Shown here: positions 35,863 through 44,172 of the stretch, one piece after another
Position numbering within the stretch: position 1 is the stretch's first letter
Layout of the letters: each line of letters begins with the position of its first letter
Source of the DNA: Pseudomonadota bacterium
GTDB taxonomy: Bacteria; Pseudomonadota; Gammaproteobacteria; Pseudomonadales; Pseudohongiellaceae
Length of the DNA stretch: 64,000 nt
Assembly: GCA_027592275.1 (NCBI GenBank)
Contig: JAQCKF010000001.1
Span: 186,001 to 250,000, forward strand
Direction of reading: 5' to 3'
Program-made: the position numbers and the translations under genes
The notes under the pieces: model-generated
Told to the model about the DNA's origin: nothing
The model's database searches: none
Seen by the model: only the letters and a program-made list of their open reading frames with translations

Positions 35863-36372
35863 TTGAAAATACTTGGAATGGTATGGGGTATTGGCGGGGT
35901 CTTATTACTGCTGATATTCGCGATATTTAGACTAGCGCCTATGGCGCTTGAGCTAGAAAATTCGTCTATGAGTCAGCTCCACTGGTTAGCCTTGGCTTTC
36001 AGTGTAATCTACATGGCCTATGCGGAAGGTTATAAAGGGTTCCATCTGGGCTTCGCGCCTAGAGTGGTCGTACGAGCCCGTTATCTCGCCAATAACCCGC
36101 GACCGTTACATGTGCTGCTCGCGCCACTTTTCTGCATGGGCTATATCTATGCGACTCGTAAACGACAGATTCTCTCCTTCGCGCTGACGACTATGATCAT
36201 CTGCTTTGTGCTTATCGCTCGCAGTATGCCGCAACCCTGGCGTGGGATTGTGGATGCGGGAGTGGTTGTGGGCCTGGTGATTGGCGTGCTGTCTATAGCC
36301 TATTTCCTGATCATATCGAGTAATGATCCTGCCCGATTAACTATCTCAGCGGAAGTGCCTGGTGACAGCTAA
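35863..36372 (+). CDS. Small integral membrane protein, unknown function
   Basis: 169 residues from TTG 35863. Four to five membrane helices: residues 5-24 (GMVWGIGGVLLLLIFAIF), 40-58 (HWLALAFSVIYMAYAEGY), 85-100 (VLLAPLFCMGYIYA), 105-123 (ILSFALTTMIICFVLIA), 130-155. The loop EGYKGFHLGFAPRVVVRARYL is basic and recalls a conserved hypothetical membrane family seen in several gammaproteobacteria, but I cannot name it. No catalytic motif. Its stop overlaps the next glycosyltransferase start by 11 bases, so the two are translated together; it may be a membrane anchor or scaffold for the glycan enzymes. Confidence 0.7.
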   Translation: MKILGMVWGIGGVLLLLIFAIFRLAPMALELENSSMSQLHWLALAFSVIYMAYAEGYKGFHLGFAPRVVVRARYLANNPRPLHVLLAPLFCMGYIYATRKRQILSFALTTMIICFVLIARSMPQPWRGIVDAGVVVGLVIGVLSIAYFLIISSNDPARLTISAEVPGDS

Positions 36373-37294
36373 CGACGGTAATGAGGCGACTAACCCTACG
36401 CAAAGAGCTAGCTGCGCAGTTGTGGTTACGTACAACCCCGATATAACTGCATTACTAAAACTGGTTAGTCAGCTCAACAAGGAAACCGACTTTCTGGTCA
36501 TCGACAATGGGTCCGTCGCAATCGATGAGCTGGCAGCATCGATCATGGTCTATAAGCGCTGTATCGAATTGATTCGCCTCAATGAGAACGAGGGCCTTGC
36601 CAAGGCGCTCAATCGAGGTATCCATTGGGCGCGATCTGAAAATTATGAGTACGTGTTCTTGTTCGATCAGGACAGTAGCCTGGGGGACCTATTCATAGGG
36701 CGTATGGTAGACGCGCACATCGAGGCGAGTCGCTTCAGCGAGAAGGGTATAGCAGCAATAGGCCCTCGAATTATCAATCCTCAGACACTGCGCCAGATGC
36801 CATTTAAATTGTTCAGCAAGATTTTCTGGCGCTCCGATCGATCCTTCGCGGGTCAGGGAAAGCATTTCATCGCTGATTTTCTTATTACTTCCGGATCTCT
36901 TCTCACTCTCAAATGTATCGATGAGGTGGGAGACATGAAAGAAAGTTACTTCATAGATAATGTCGATCTGGAATGGTGCTTTCGTGCCAAGTCGCTGGGT
37001 TTCGATCTGGTGGGTACCGACGCGGCAGTGCTGTATCACGCTATCGGCGAGCGCAGCTCCAATCCGCTGGTGAAAGCAGGACTAATCGCGCAGCACAATC
37101 CCTCACGGACCTATTATTCCAGTAGGAATAGAATGCATCTCTATGGCGCAGCCTATTCTCCCTTGGGATGGAAGTTGCGCGACATGATTCGCTTCACCCT
37201 AAAGACAAGCTGGTTATTGATAACCTCTGGAAAGCGCCGTCAATATTTTCAAACTATTCTCTCCGGCATACGTGATGCCAAGACACTGGTTTAG
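36362..37294 (+). CDS. Family 2 glycosyltransferase (rhamnosyltransferase-like)
   Basis: 310 residues from GTG 36362 (GGAAG seven bases upstream). GT-A fold: AVVVTYNPDITALLKLV at residues 18-35, DFLVIDNGS near 45, NEGLAKALNRGIHWA near 80, the DxD-like FLFDQDSSL near 105, and an acceptor region with FLITSGSLLTLKCIDEVGDMKESYFIDNVDLEWCFRAKSLG near 180-215. This resembles dTDP-rhamnosyl transferases of O-antigen clusters (RfbF/WbbL group), which transfer rhamnose onto lipid-linked glycans. Cytoplasmic face of the inner membrane. The sugar cannot be fixed from sequence. Confidence 0.82.
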   Translation: MTANDGNEATNPTQRASCAVVVTYNPDITALLKLVSQLNKETDFLVIDNGSVAIDELAASIMVYKRCIELIRLNENEGLAKALNRGIHWARSENYEYVFLFDQDSSLGDLFIGRMVDAHIEASRFSEKGIAAIGPRIINPQTLRQMPFKLFSKIFWRSDRSFAGQGKHFIADFLITSGSLLTLKCIDEVGDMKESYFIDNVDLEWCFRAKSLGFDLVGTDAAVLYHAIGERSSNPLVKAGLIAQHNPSRTYYSSRNRMHLYGAAYSPLGWKLRDMIRFTLKTSWLLITSGKRRQYFQTILSGIRDAKTLV

Positions 37295-37300
37295 TAGCAG

Positions 37301-38236
37301 ATGAGCGCACACACAAAGATAGCTGTATTGCTCTCGACCTACAACGGAGAGAAATTCCTCGCCGAACAACTTGATTCGTTGCTAGCCCAATCCCATAAAG
37401 ATTTCATTCTGGTAATGAGAGACGACGGTTCTAGTGACAGAACGGTTTCTATTCTTGAGAGCTATACTGGTGATCATCCAGAACGAATTCACCTGTTATC
37501 TCGCGATGGCGTAAATATGGGCGCGAGTGCCGGCTTCGCCTTCCTTGTCGATTACGTACTTAAGAACAAAGAGGCACTAGGATTGAAGTCGGCTTATATG
37601 ATGTTCTGCGATCAGGACGATACATGGTATCCGCAGAAGATAGAGAAACTGTTGGCGGCGATGCTGGCAACGGAAGCGGATAGCGATTCTGCCTTACCCA
37701 TCATTGTTCATAGCGATCTCGAAGTAGTTTCCGAGCAAAATACGGTGATAGCGAAATCCTTGATTAGCTATCAAGGTTTAGAAATTGAGAGGAATAGCTT
37801 TCCCAATCTTGTCATTAGTAATTTAGTGACAGGATGTACCGCGCTGATTAACGAGCCTCTAGCGGAGAAGGCGCTACCGATTCCTGAGAACGCGATTATG
37901 CACGATTGGTGGCTGGCTCTAGTTGCTACCGCATTCGGAAAATTAGTCTACCTAGATATTCCCCTGGTGCATTATCGCCAACATGGCAATAACACCATCG
38001 GGGCAAAAGAGTTTACCAAGGTGTCTGTTGTCAGCATGTCATTGTGGAGTAGGATACTGGCGCGAAAACCTAGTGAGCATCTAATTGAGGTATCTATTCA
38101 AGCGGCCGAGTTTAATCGCCGCTATGGATCTCAGTTGTCTGGCAGGGAGCGGCTAAGCCTGCGACTCTGCATCGGGATGGGGATTAAGATTGGACTTGTG
38201 CAGCGTCTCATGTACCGCTTGGCTAGACGATTTTAG
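37301..38236 (+). CDS. Family 2 glycosyltransferase
   Basis: 311 residues, six bases after the preceding transferase. IAVLLSTYNGEKFLAEQLDSLLAQSHKDFILVMRDDGSSD at the start is a classic GT2 opening; MFCDQDDTWYPQKIEKLL near residue 105 holds the D-Q-D-D metal site, and IMHDWWLALVATAFGKLVYLDIPLVHYRQHGNNTIG near 200-230 is the typical acceptor end for this rhamnosyl/hexosyl subgroup. Its TAG stop overlaps, tail to tail, the stop of the large transferase on the opposite strand. Confidence 0.84.
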   Translation: MSAHTKIAVLLSTYNGEKFLAEQLDSLLAQSHKDFILVMRDDGSSDRTVSILESYTGDHPERIHLLSRDGVNMGASAGFAFLVDYVLKNKEALGLKSAYMMFCDQDDTWYPQKIEKLLAAMLATEADSDSALPIIVHSDLEVVSEQNTVIAKSLISYQGLEIERNSFPNLVISNLVTGCTALINEPLAEKALPIPENAIMHDWWLALVATAFGKLVYLDIPLVHYRQHGNNTIGAKEFTKVSVVSMSLWSRILARKPSEHLIEVSIQAAEFNRRYGSQLSGRERLSLRLCIGMGIKIGLVQRLMYRLARRF

Positions 38237-41200
38237 CTAAAAAGCCCAGCTAGGTTTTTTCGGAAAGTTTCTTGAGAACAATCTTCGACTATCGCTGCTA
38301 AGCCCGCATCTCGAACATCCTGCCAGAGCTTTTCGTCCTGATACAGCTTGATACATTGAGCTGCATAGGCTTCAGGTGTGTCACCCACGAGTAACTCCTT
38401 TGAGTCCTTCCAGCCAAGCTGCTGCGCGAGTAGTGAAGTGGTCACCGAAGGCAATCCGTTCGCTGCTGCCTCGTGAATCTTGTGCGGGATGCCGGCTGCG
38501 AAACGAGTCGGAGCAATGAACACGCGAGAGATGTTATACATCTCCTCAATTGAGTCGACACGACCGGTGAAGTTGATGTTGTCTTTGCCAATGGTTGCCA
38601 GTGAAGGCGCCGAATTGTCACCTACAACGTTGAGCTTTATGCCGGGAATGGCCTGTTCGAGTATTGGGAGGACATTGATAAGAAACCAAAGCAATGAATC
38701 GACGTTAGGTGAGCCCTCGTCTCGAAGCGCGCCCACGAATAGTAAACCGCTGCGCTGCATGAATCCGTTGCTTCCAGGTTTGCTGGCAATGGTGTGCCCG
38801 AGCACGACGGTATCGCTATAACCGTGTTGCTTGAAAATCTCGGCCTCATTGTTTGATACAGCAACAATTTTTTCCGCCAGCTTCGATTGCTGTAACTCTT
38901 TTTCGATGAGCTCTGCTTGATCTTCGGCGGACATAGCTTCGCCGAGAAACTCCATACGCAGAATCTCGCGAGGAGCGGACACGGCTTCAGCATCGTAGAT
39001 GATCTTGGTGTCACCTAACAGGTCAGGATCCAGACTCAGGCAATGATTGAAGAATTCCATATTGTGCACACGGCTCACTACGACGTGTTGATAAAAGTCT
39101 TTTCGCGCCTGCAGAAACGACTGCAGTTCCTCAAGGCCGCTTTCCAAGATGACTTCAATCGTGTTGGGCACAGTTTTGTAGACGTCGTCCCATTTTTCCT
39201 GGGGAAACAACAAAGGATAGAAACTAATATTAAGGTCCATCTTACTGAGTTCGAAGAGCAGGTTTGAACAACGAGGATAGCCTGCCCCGAGGCTAGGATA
39301 GGGAACGCGATCATCAATCACGAGTATGTTAGGAAAATTGTTCCGGGTACGCGCACGCAGGACATTACTCCCTTCGTTCGCGAACCGCTGGGCTAGGAAG
39401 TCGGCATGTTTGGCGCAGAGCACTTGTTGATGCTCTGCTTGGAGTTTCTTCGCGCTCTGCATTCCGCCGGAGCTGGCGAATTCATAGTGAGTGATTTGGG
39501 AAGTAGGAACATAGACGATGCGCAGTCCTTGTTTCTGCAAACGAATACAGAAGTCAGACTCTTCGTAATAGGCAGGCGCATAGTCGAGATCGAATCCACC
39601 TAGGGCTTTGAAGCTGCTGTTTCTAAAGAGCAAAAAAGCACCTGAACAGTAGTCAACATCTCGCTGAAACATAAATTCATAGCTGTCTTTTGGTTTGCCG
39701 CGACCATAGCCAAGACAGGCTCCATCGTTGAAGATAATACTTCCAGCCTCTTGTGTGCTGTCATCGAGCAACTTGATCTTGGCACCTACAGCGCCAATGG
39801 ATTCGTCTGACTCAATTACTTTCAGCGCACTAGATAAGGTACTTTTTTCTATACAAGCATCATTATTCAGGAGAAGGATGTACTCGCCTGTCGCCACTTC
39901 TGCCGCTTGGTTCACCGCTTTTACGAAACCAAGATTGTCTAGGTTACGAATAATTGTGGCGTTATCAATCTTGTCTAGAAGCGCAGTGGTTTCATCTGTG
40001 GAGTTGTTATCTACGATGATTAACTCGTAACTAACGTCCGCAAATTCCAGCAACGATTGTAGGCAGAGATAGCTGAGGCGTGCCTGTTGGTAGAACACGA
40101 GTACGATAGAAAGTTGTGGCTTCTCAGCTTCTGGAAACTTTAGCTGTTCTGGTGATTTCAAAAACTTATCTAACGCGGCCTTGGCCGAGTTATCGAGCTT
40201 TTGTTTTTCGAGAAGCTGTCCTTCGACCTGTCGCGTGACTTGTTCGGAATTCTCAACGGCGGGTGGTTCGTTCACTGCTTCTTGCTTCTTGCTGCCCGGC
40301 GCGATCGCATTTTTCAGCAAGCGCAGAGGGTAGGTCATTCGCCAGAAGATGGAGTTCTCGATGAGTTCATGCGCGTGTTGTAGCCGCTGCGCATGTGCCT
40401 CAAGGTTCTTGTAATCATTCTGCAAATTGCGGAAATAGTCCTGTGTCTCTGACAACGCTGCTGCCGTCGAATACATATTACGCATCTCTTTCGAGCTTGA
40501 TCGGGATGCGCTGTCTTGCAGATAGAGACTGTGTGCCGCCTTTCTGGCTATATCAGCATCGGAATTTGAAGCTTTCTCATTGAGCAATGCAGCATCTCGG
40601 ATGAGATTTGGAAATCCGGACGAGTAGCTGCGGCCTGTGAGACGCATGCGCCAACGGAATTGCATAAAGGCATGTTCTTTTAGAGCTCGTTTACGATTGG
40701 CGGGTAACTCATCGCTCAGCCTAGAAACGGATTCGTGATGAATCAATGCCACTCCAGGGTGGGATAATATTGGCAGTCCTTTATCAGCAAGACGCAGGCA
40801 GAGGTCGACATCATTAAATGCGACCGCTAGTTGGTCTTCATTGAATCCACCCATGCGCAGAAATAAAGCTTTGCGCATAATCAAACAGGCAGCAGTCACC
40901 GCATCGACCGCGTAGGGTAGTGTAATGCCTTGTTCGGCTAGAAAACCGCTGTTCTCACCTACGGCAATATGCTGCGCGATAGTTTTTTCGTCTAGTGCAA
41001 TGCCGGCATGCTGAATGGATGAGTCTGGATACAACAGCGTGCAGCCGACCGCTCCAACTTCATCTAACTTGGCTACAGCTAAGAGTTTGCGAAGCCACTG
41101 CGGATCTTTGATTTCTATGTCGTTGTTGAGGAAGCACAAATAGTTGCTTCGGCATTGCTCGGCGGCAAAATTATTTATCGCCGAAAAATTGAAAGGCTCG

Positions 41201-41433
41201 TTCCAGCTCAGCACACGAACATTGAGCAAATCGTTCAGGGATTGAAGATATTGCTGTGTCTGGACTTCGACACTCTCGTTGTCGACGATGATTATCTCGA
41301 CAGAGTCAATGTCATCGCTTGCCAACACACTTTCTATACAAGGCTTAAGGAAATTGAGTTTGTCCTTCGTTGGTATTATGAGAGAACAAATTGGAACTGC
41401 GGACTGCGGGCCGCTCTGCGTTGTGGCTTCCAT
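38233..41433 (-). CDS. Trifunctional glycosyltransferase GT2-GT2-GT4
   Basis: 1066 residues with three catalytic modules. Module 1 (residues about 12-260): CSLIIPTKDKLNFLKPCI, IIIVDNESV, LCFLNNDIEIKDPQWL, GGFNEDQLAVAFNDVDLCLRL. A helical linker (about 290-410) carries a coiled coil. Module 2 (about 430-670): LSIVLVFYQQARLSYLCL, IIVDNNSTDET, ILLLNNDACI, GGFDLDYAPAYYEESDFCIRL. Module 3 (about 700-1066) is GT4-like: ILVIDDRVPYPSLGAG, LLFVGALRDEGSPNVDSLLWFL, FIAPTRFAAGIPHKIHEAAANGLPSVTTS. Such long multi-domain transferases build O-antigen or capsule backbones processively. Starts two bases after the stop of the 41436-42557 gene. Intact. Confidence 0.87.
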   Translation of the reverse strand: MEATTQSGPQSAVPICSLIIPTKDKLNFLKPCIESVLASDDIDSVEIIIVDNESVEVQTQQYLQSLNDLLNVRVLSWNEPFNFSAINNFAAEQCRSNYLCFLNNDIEIKDPQWLRKLLAVAKLDEVGAVGCTLLYPDSSIQHAGIALDEKTIAQHIAVGENSGFLAEQGITLPYAVDAVTAACLIMRKALFLRMGGFNEDQLAVAFNDVDLCLRLADKGLPILSHPGVALIHHESVSRLSDELPANRKRALKEHAFMQFRWRMRLTGRSYSSGFPNLIRDAALLNEKASNSDADIARKAAHSLYLQDSASRSSSKEMRNMYSTAAALSETQDYFRNLQNDYKNLEAHAQRLQHAHELIENSIFWRMTYPLRLLKNAIAPGSKKQEAVNEPPAVENSEQVTRQVEGQLLEKQKLDNSAKAALDKFLKSPEQLKFPEAEKPQLSIVLVFYQQARLSYLCLQSLLEFADVSYELIIVDNNSTDETTALLDKIDNATIIRNLDNLGFVKAVNQAAEVATGEYILLLNNDACIEKSTLSSALKVIESDESIGAVGAKIKLLDDSTQEAGSIIFNDGACLGYGRGKPKDSYEFMFQRDVDYCSGAFLLFRNSSFKALGGFDLDYAPAYYEESDFCIRLQKQGLRIVYVPTSQITHYEFASSGGMQSAKKLQAEHQQVLCAKHADFLAQRFANEGSNVLRARTRNNFPNILVIDDRVPYPSLGAGYPRCSNLLFELSKMDLNISFYPLLFPQEKWDDVYKTVPNTIEVILESGLEELQSFLQARKDFYQHVVVSRVHNMEFFNHCLSLDPDLLGDTKIIYDAEAVSAPREILRMEFLGEAMSAEDQAELIEKELQQSKLAEKIVAVSNNEAEIFKQHGYSDTVVLGHTIASKPGSNGFMQRSGLLFVGALRDEGSPNVDSLLWFLINVLPILEQAIPGIKLNVVGDNSAPSLATIGKDNINFTGRVDSIEEMYNISRVFIAPTRFAAGIPHKIHEAAANGLPSVTTSLLAQQLGWKDSKELLVGDTPEAYAAQCIKLYQDEKLWQDVRDAGLAAIVEDCSQETFRKNLAGLFS
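38239..38260. terminator. Possible bidirectional terminator inside convergent ends
   Basis: AAAAAGCC-CAGCTA-GGTTTTTT forms an eight-pair stem with A-run on one side and T-run on the other, just past the + strand stop and within the last codons of the - strand gene. Usable from both directions, which suits two genes whose stop codons overlap. The stem has only two or three G-C pairs, so it is weak. Confidence 0.4.
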
Positions 41434-41435
41434 GT

Positions 41436-42557
41436 CTATTTATCCGAATCCGATTCGTTGTTGCCGAATTCTTTTTCTTTGGTGAGTGTTCGGCTAACTC
41501 GACGAACTGGACCCATTAATTTCCAGCTCAAAGAGTCATAGATCGCGTTCAATCTTTTCTCCAATTCACCAACATGCTGAGCTTGCTGCTTGCTATGGTC
41601 TTTCAGCTGCTTGAGTTGCGACGCTGTGTCTAGTAACTTTAGGTCGAGCCCGTTTATCTGACTGTCGAGCCCGTTTATCTGACTGTCGAGCCCGTTTATC
41701 TGACTGTCGAGCTTCTCTATCTCATGTTGTAGTTCTGCATTCTTTCTAAGCTCGCTGTGAATTTGGGCATCCTGTTCACAGAGCAATACGGATTGATCGA
41801 GTTGACCGATGAGAGAGTTCACCTTCTCGCCCGTCCACTTCGGTAGCCACTTTTCGAAAATGGCGGCACGGCCTTTACCGAGAGCGGTATCTGCCTGATA
41901 ACGCAGACGTACGTCTGCGAGCGCAGTATCGGAGTCGCCACCTTCTCTGTAGTAGGCTGTGATTGAGTCGATATGTTGAAAATTGGTATGCTGACTGAGC
42001 TGCAACCAGAAATCCCAATCTTCATAAATGTCGAAGGCTTCATCGAAACGGCATCCATGCTTGAGTAGCGCACTATCGAATAAGATGGAGTGAATCGGAA
42101 TATAGTTGTCTCGCATCAACAGTATTGGATCGAAAGCTTCTCTGAATACATAGTCCAGAGAGTCGCCTGCAGCATTGGTCTTCTGCGTACTACTATAGGC
42201 GGCCGCTGTCTCGTCACTGCTTTCCAGTACACTAACTAGCTGACTGACATGGCTTGGATCAATCCAATCATCGTCATCCAAGAATTGAATATATTTGCCG
42301 TGGGCTGCTTCCAAGCCAGCATTCGCCGCCGCTGAACGGCGCAGGACCGAGCCGGTAGTAACGAACTCAAGCGGACGGTCGCCGCTAGCTGCCGAGTCTA
42401 TCGATTGCTTTCCAGTAGCATCGACCAGAACGATTTCGATATTGGGGTAGTCTTGAGATGCGATGGACTGAAGTGCCTGCTTTAATTCAGGACGACCCAG
42501 TGTGCGACAGATGATTGAAACCTGGTTTTTGTGTTCAGTTGGGTTTTCAGTAGACAT
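41436..42557 (-). CDS. Family 2 glycosyltransferase with heptad-repeat coiled coil
   Basis: 373 residues. Residues 10-220 form a GT2 domain: VSIICRTLGRPELKQALQSIASQDYPNIEIVLVDATG, GKYIQFLDDDDWIDP near 90 (D-D-D-D metal site), FDEAFDIYEDWDFWLQLSQH near 160-175. Residues about 265-345 are a coiled coil: LQHEIEKLDSQINGLDSQING..., with the seven-residue unit LDSQING repeated, followed by LKDHSKQQAQHVGELEKRLNAIYDSLSWKL, a C-terminal phrase shared by transferases that bind a partner (compare Ser-x-SWK-(L/I)-T-x-P-(L/V)R). Coupled to the trifunctional transferase two bases downstream; the coil may tether the two. Confidence 0.84.
   Translation of the reverse strand: MSTENPTEHKNQVSIICRTLGRPELKQALQSIASQDYPNIEIVLVDATGKQSIDSAASGDRPLEFVTTGSVLRRSAAANAGLEAAHGKYIQFLDDDDWIDPSHVSQLVSVLESSDETAAAYSSTQKTNAAGDSLDYVFREAFDPILLMRDNYIPIHSILFDSALLKHGCRFDEAFDIYEDWDFWLQLSQHTNFQHIDSITAYYREGGDSDTALADVRLRYQADTALGKGRAAIFEKWLPKWTGEKVNSLIGQLDQSVLLCEQDAQIHSELRKNAELQHEIEKLDSQINGLDSQINGLDSQINGLDLKLLDTASQLKQLKDHSKQQAQHVGELEKRLNAIYDSLSWKLMGPVRRVSRTLTKEKEFGNNESDSDK
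41644..41706. repeat. 21-bp coding tandem repeat (three perfect units)
   Basis: TCGAGCCCGTTTATCTGACTG repeated exactly three times head to tail, with a decayed fourth copy starting at 41707. Inside the transferase gene each unit encodes one heptad, LDSQING (read from the complementary strand), so copy-number changes add or remove exactly one coiled-coil turn pair without a frameshift. Confidence 0.95.
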
Positions 42558-42599
42558 CTAGGCAACCTTTGCTCAAGCCCTGCGACATGTCTTAGAGAT

Positions 42600-43325
42600 C
42601 TACTGTGCGTTGTCGGCGTGCTGATTATCGAGTACGGCGCCGACTACGTGACCAATAAAATCTAGAAACAGAGTGTCCAGGTTTACATTGAAGTAGTTGT
42701 CCGCCTTATTCCCGAATGCAATCAGCGCCAATACATCGCCGTTACTGATTACGGGACAAAGAGCAGTCGACTTGATGCTATTACCCTGTGCGGGGAAAAG
42801 GTACTGAGTCTGTTCTTCGCTTATAGGGCCGCAATGAGTTCGCTTAAGACGGAACACATCGACGAATTGTTTCTTGAGGATGTCTTCCGATTCGGTTCTT
42901 ACCGAGTCTGCAACCTTCAGGCTTTTCTTATCTACAAGGATGACTTCGCAGGAATCGATATTGGCATGATTCGACAACTGATCCTGAGCCACGCCGGCAA
43001 TTTCAGTTACATCTTTCGCGCGGAGTAGGGCTAGGACAAGGCTGCGCGTTGTATCAAAGAGCTGATCGTTGTTGCGGGCATTCTCAAGTAGGTTGTTGAG
43101 CTTCTGTCGCGCGCCGACCCCTCTGTCTCTCAGAATAGTAACTTGTCGTTCTAATAAAGAGATCGCTTTACCACTCTCGTGCGGTAGAGAAAGATCTGCA
43201 AGTAAATCTTCTTGCTCGATAAAGAATTCGGGATTGGCTTTCAGGTAGCTAGCTACTTCTGCCGCAGAGAGTTCGCAGCTACTGGGGGCTTCAATTTTTT
43301 CAGCCGCCGAATTATCGCTCTTCAT
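42600..43325 (-). CDS. DUF484 family protein
   Basis: 241 residues of the DUF484 family: SAAEVASYLKANPEFFIEQEDLLADLSLPHESGKAISLLERQVTILRDR at residues 20-70 is its hallmark N-terminus, followed by a GAF-like domain (residues about 100-235) with TALCPVISNGDVLALIAFGNKADNYFNVNLDTLFLDFIGHVVGAVL. Function unknown; genetically tied to dapF and normally followed by xerC, hinting at chromosome segregation. Its start overlaps the dapF stop by four bases. Here xerC is missing downstream, replaced by the glycosyltransferase genes. Confidence 0.92.
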   Translation of the reverse strand: MKSDNSAAEKIEAPSSCELSAAEVASYLKANPEFFIEQEDLLADLSLPHESGKAISLLERQVTILRDRGVGARQKLNNLLENARNNDQLFDTTRSLVLALLRAKDVTEIAGVAQDQLSNHANIDSCEVILVDKKSLKVADSVRTESEDILKKQFVDVFRLKRTHCGPISEEQTQYLFPAQGNSIKSTALCPVISNGDVLALIAFGNKADNYFNVNLDTLFLDFIGHVVGAVLDNQHADNAQ

Positions 43326-44164
43326 ATCTGAATTTTCCCCTCAAAAACTGTTGTGGCTGGCCCTGTCATTAGGACGGGAGTATCGATTCCTAGCCATGTA
43401 ATACTAAGTTCTCCGCCATGTAATTTCACTCTGACGGTATCATCTAACAGACCTTGTAAGCAACCGGCAACTACCGCCGCACAGGCCCCAGTACCGCAGG
43501 CTAGCGTCTCGCCGGCACCGCGCTCATACACACGTAAAGCTATGGTATTTCTGTCATACACCTGCATGAAACCTACATTGCAGCCTTCGGGAAAATCCGG
43601 ATGTGCACCGAGTGCTTCCCCTATCTCTTTTACGGCAGTTTGGTCTATCTCTGCAACTCTAATTATCGCATGAGGGTTGCCCATGGATAGCGCACAAAAC
43701 TCTATCTCGACTGGACTGCCCGAAACTGTAAGTCGTCGTGAATGGAATTTTGAATCGTCGCCAGCGATGAATGGAATTTTCGATGGGGCAAACATGGGCG
43801 CTTCCATATCGACCGTGATTGAACCATTACTGGCCATTTTAAGTGTAAGTAGGCGGTTGACCGTCTTGACGACTAGGGTATCTCCGTCGAACAAGCCTTT
43901 ATCAAGGACGTATTTTGCGAAGCAGCGTGCGCCATTTCCGCAATGCTCCACTTCTCGACCGTCCTGATTGAAGATGCGGTAGCTGAAATCGATGCCGGGT
44001 TCTGAGGAAGCCTCGACCGATAATAATTGATCGAAACCCACTCCGAGCTGTCGATGACCCAGCACAGCAATTTGCTCGGCACTCAATTGATATTTATTGT
44101 GCAGATTATTGAGCACAATAAAGTCGTTGCCCAGGCCATGCATCTTTGTGAAGTGAATATCCAT
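43322..44164 (-). CDS. dapF: Diaminopimelate epimerase
   Basis: Interconverts LL- and meso-diaminopimelate for lysine and cell-wall synthesis. 280 residues from ATG 44164 (MDIHFTKMHGLGNDFIVL), the family's exact N-terminus; an upstream TTG overlapping lysA is possible but would add four residues. The two catalytic cysteines are in HCGNGARCFAKYV near residue 75 and GETLACGTGACAAVVAG near 218. Organised lysA-dapF-DUF484 with short overlaps, so one transcript. Intact. Confidence 0.95.
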   Translation of the reverse strand: MDIHFTKMHGLGNDFIVLNNLHNKYQLSAEQIAVLGHRQLGVGFDQLLSVEASSEPGIDFSYRIFNQDGREVEHCGNGARCFAKYVLDKGLFDGDTLVVKTVNRLLTLKMASNGSITVDMEAPMFAPSKIPFIAGDDSKFHSRRLTVSGSPVEIEFCALSMGNPHAIIRVAEIDQTAVKEIGEALGAHPDFPEGCNVGFMQVYDRNTIALRVYERGAGETLACGTGACAAVVAGCLQGLLDDTVRVKLHGGELSITWLGIDTPVLMTGPATTVFEGKIQI

Positions 44165-44172
44165 TTTTCGTA

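Noticed and set aside
39043-41541. Several + strand frames of 60-128 codons
   Set aside because: All lie antisense to the large glycosyltransferase genes and show no starts or motifs of their own.
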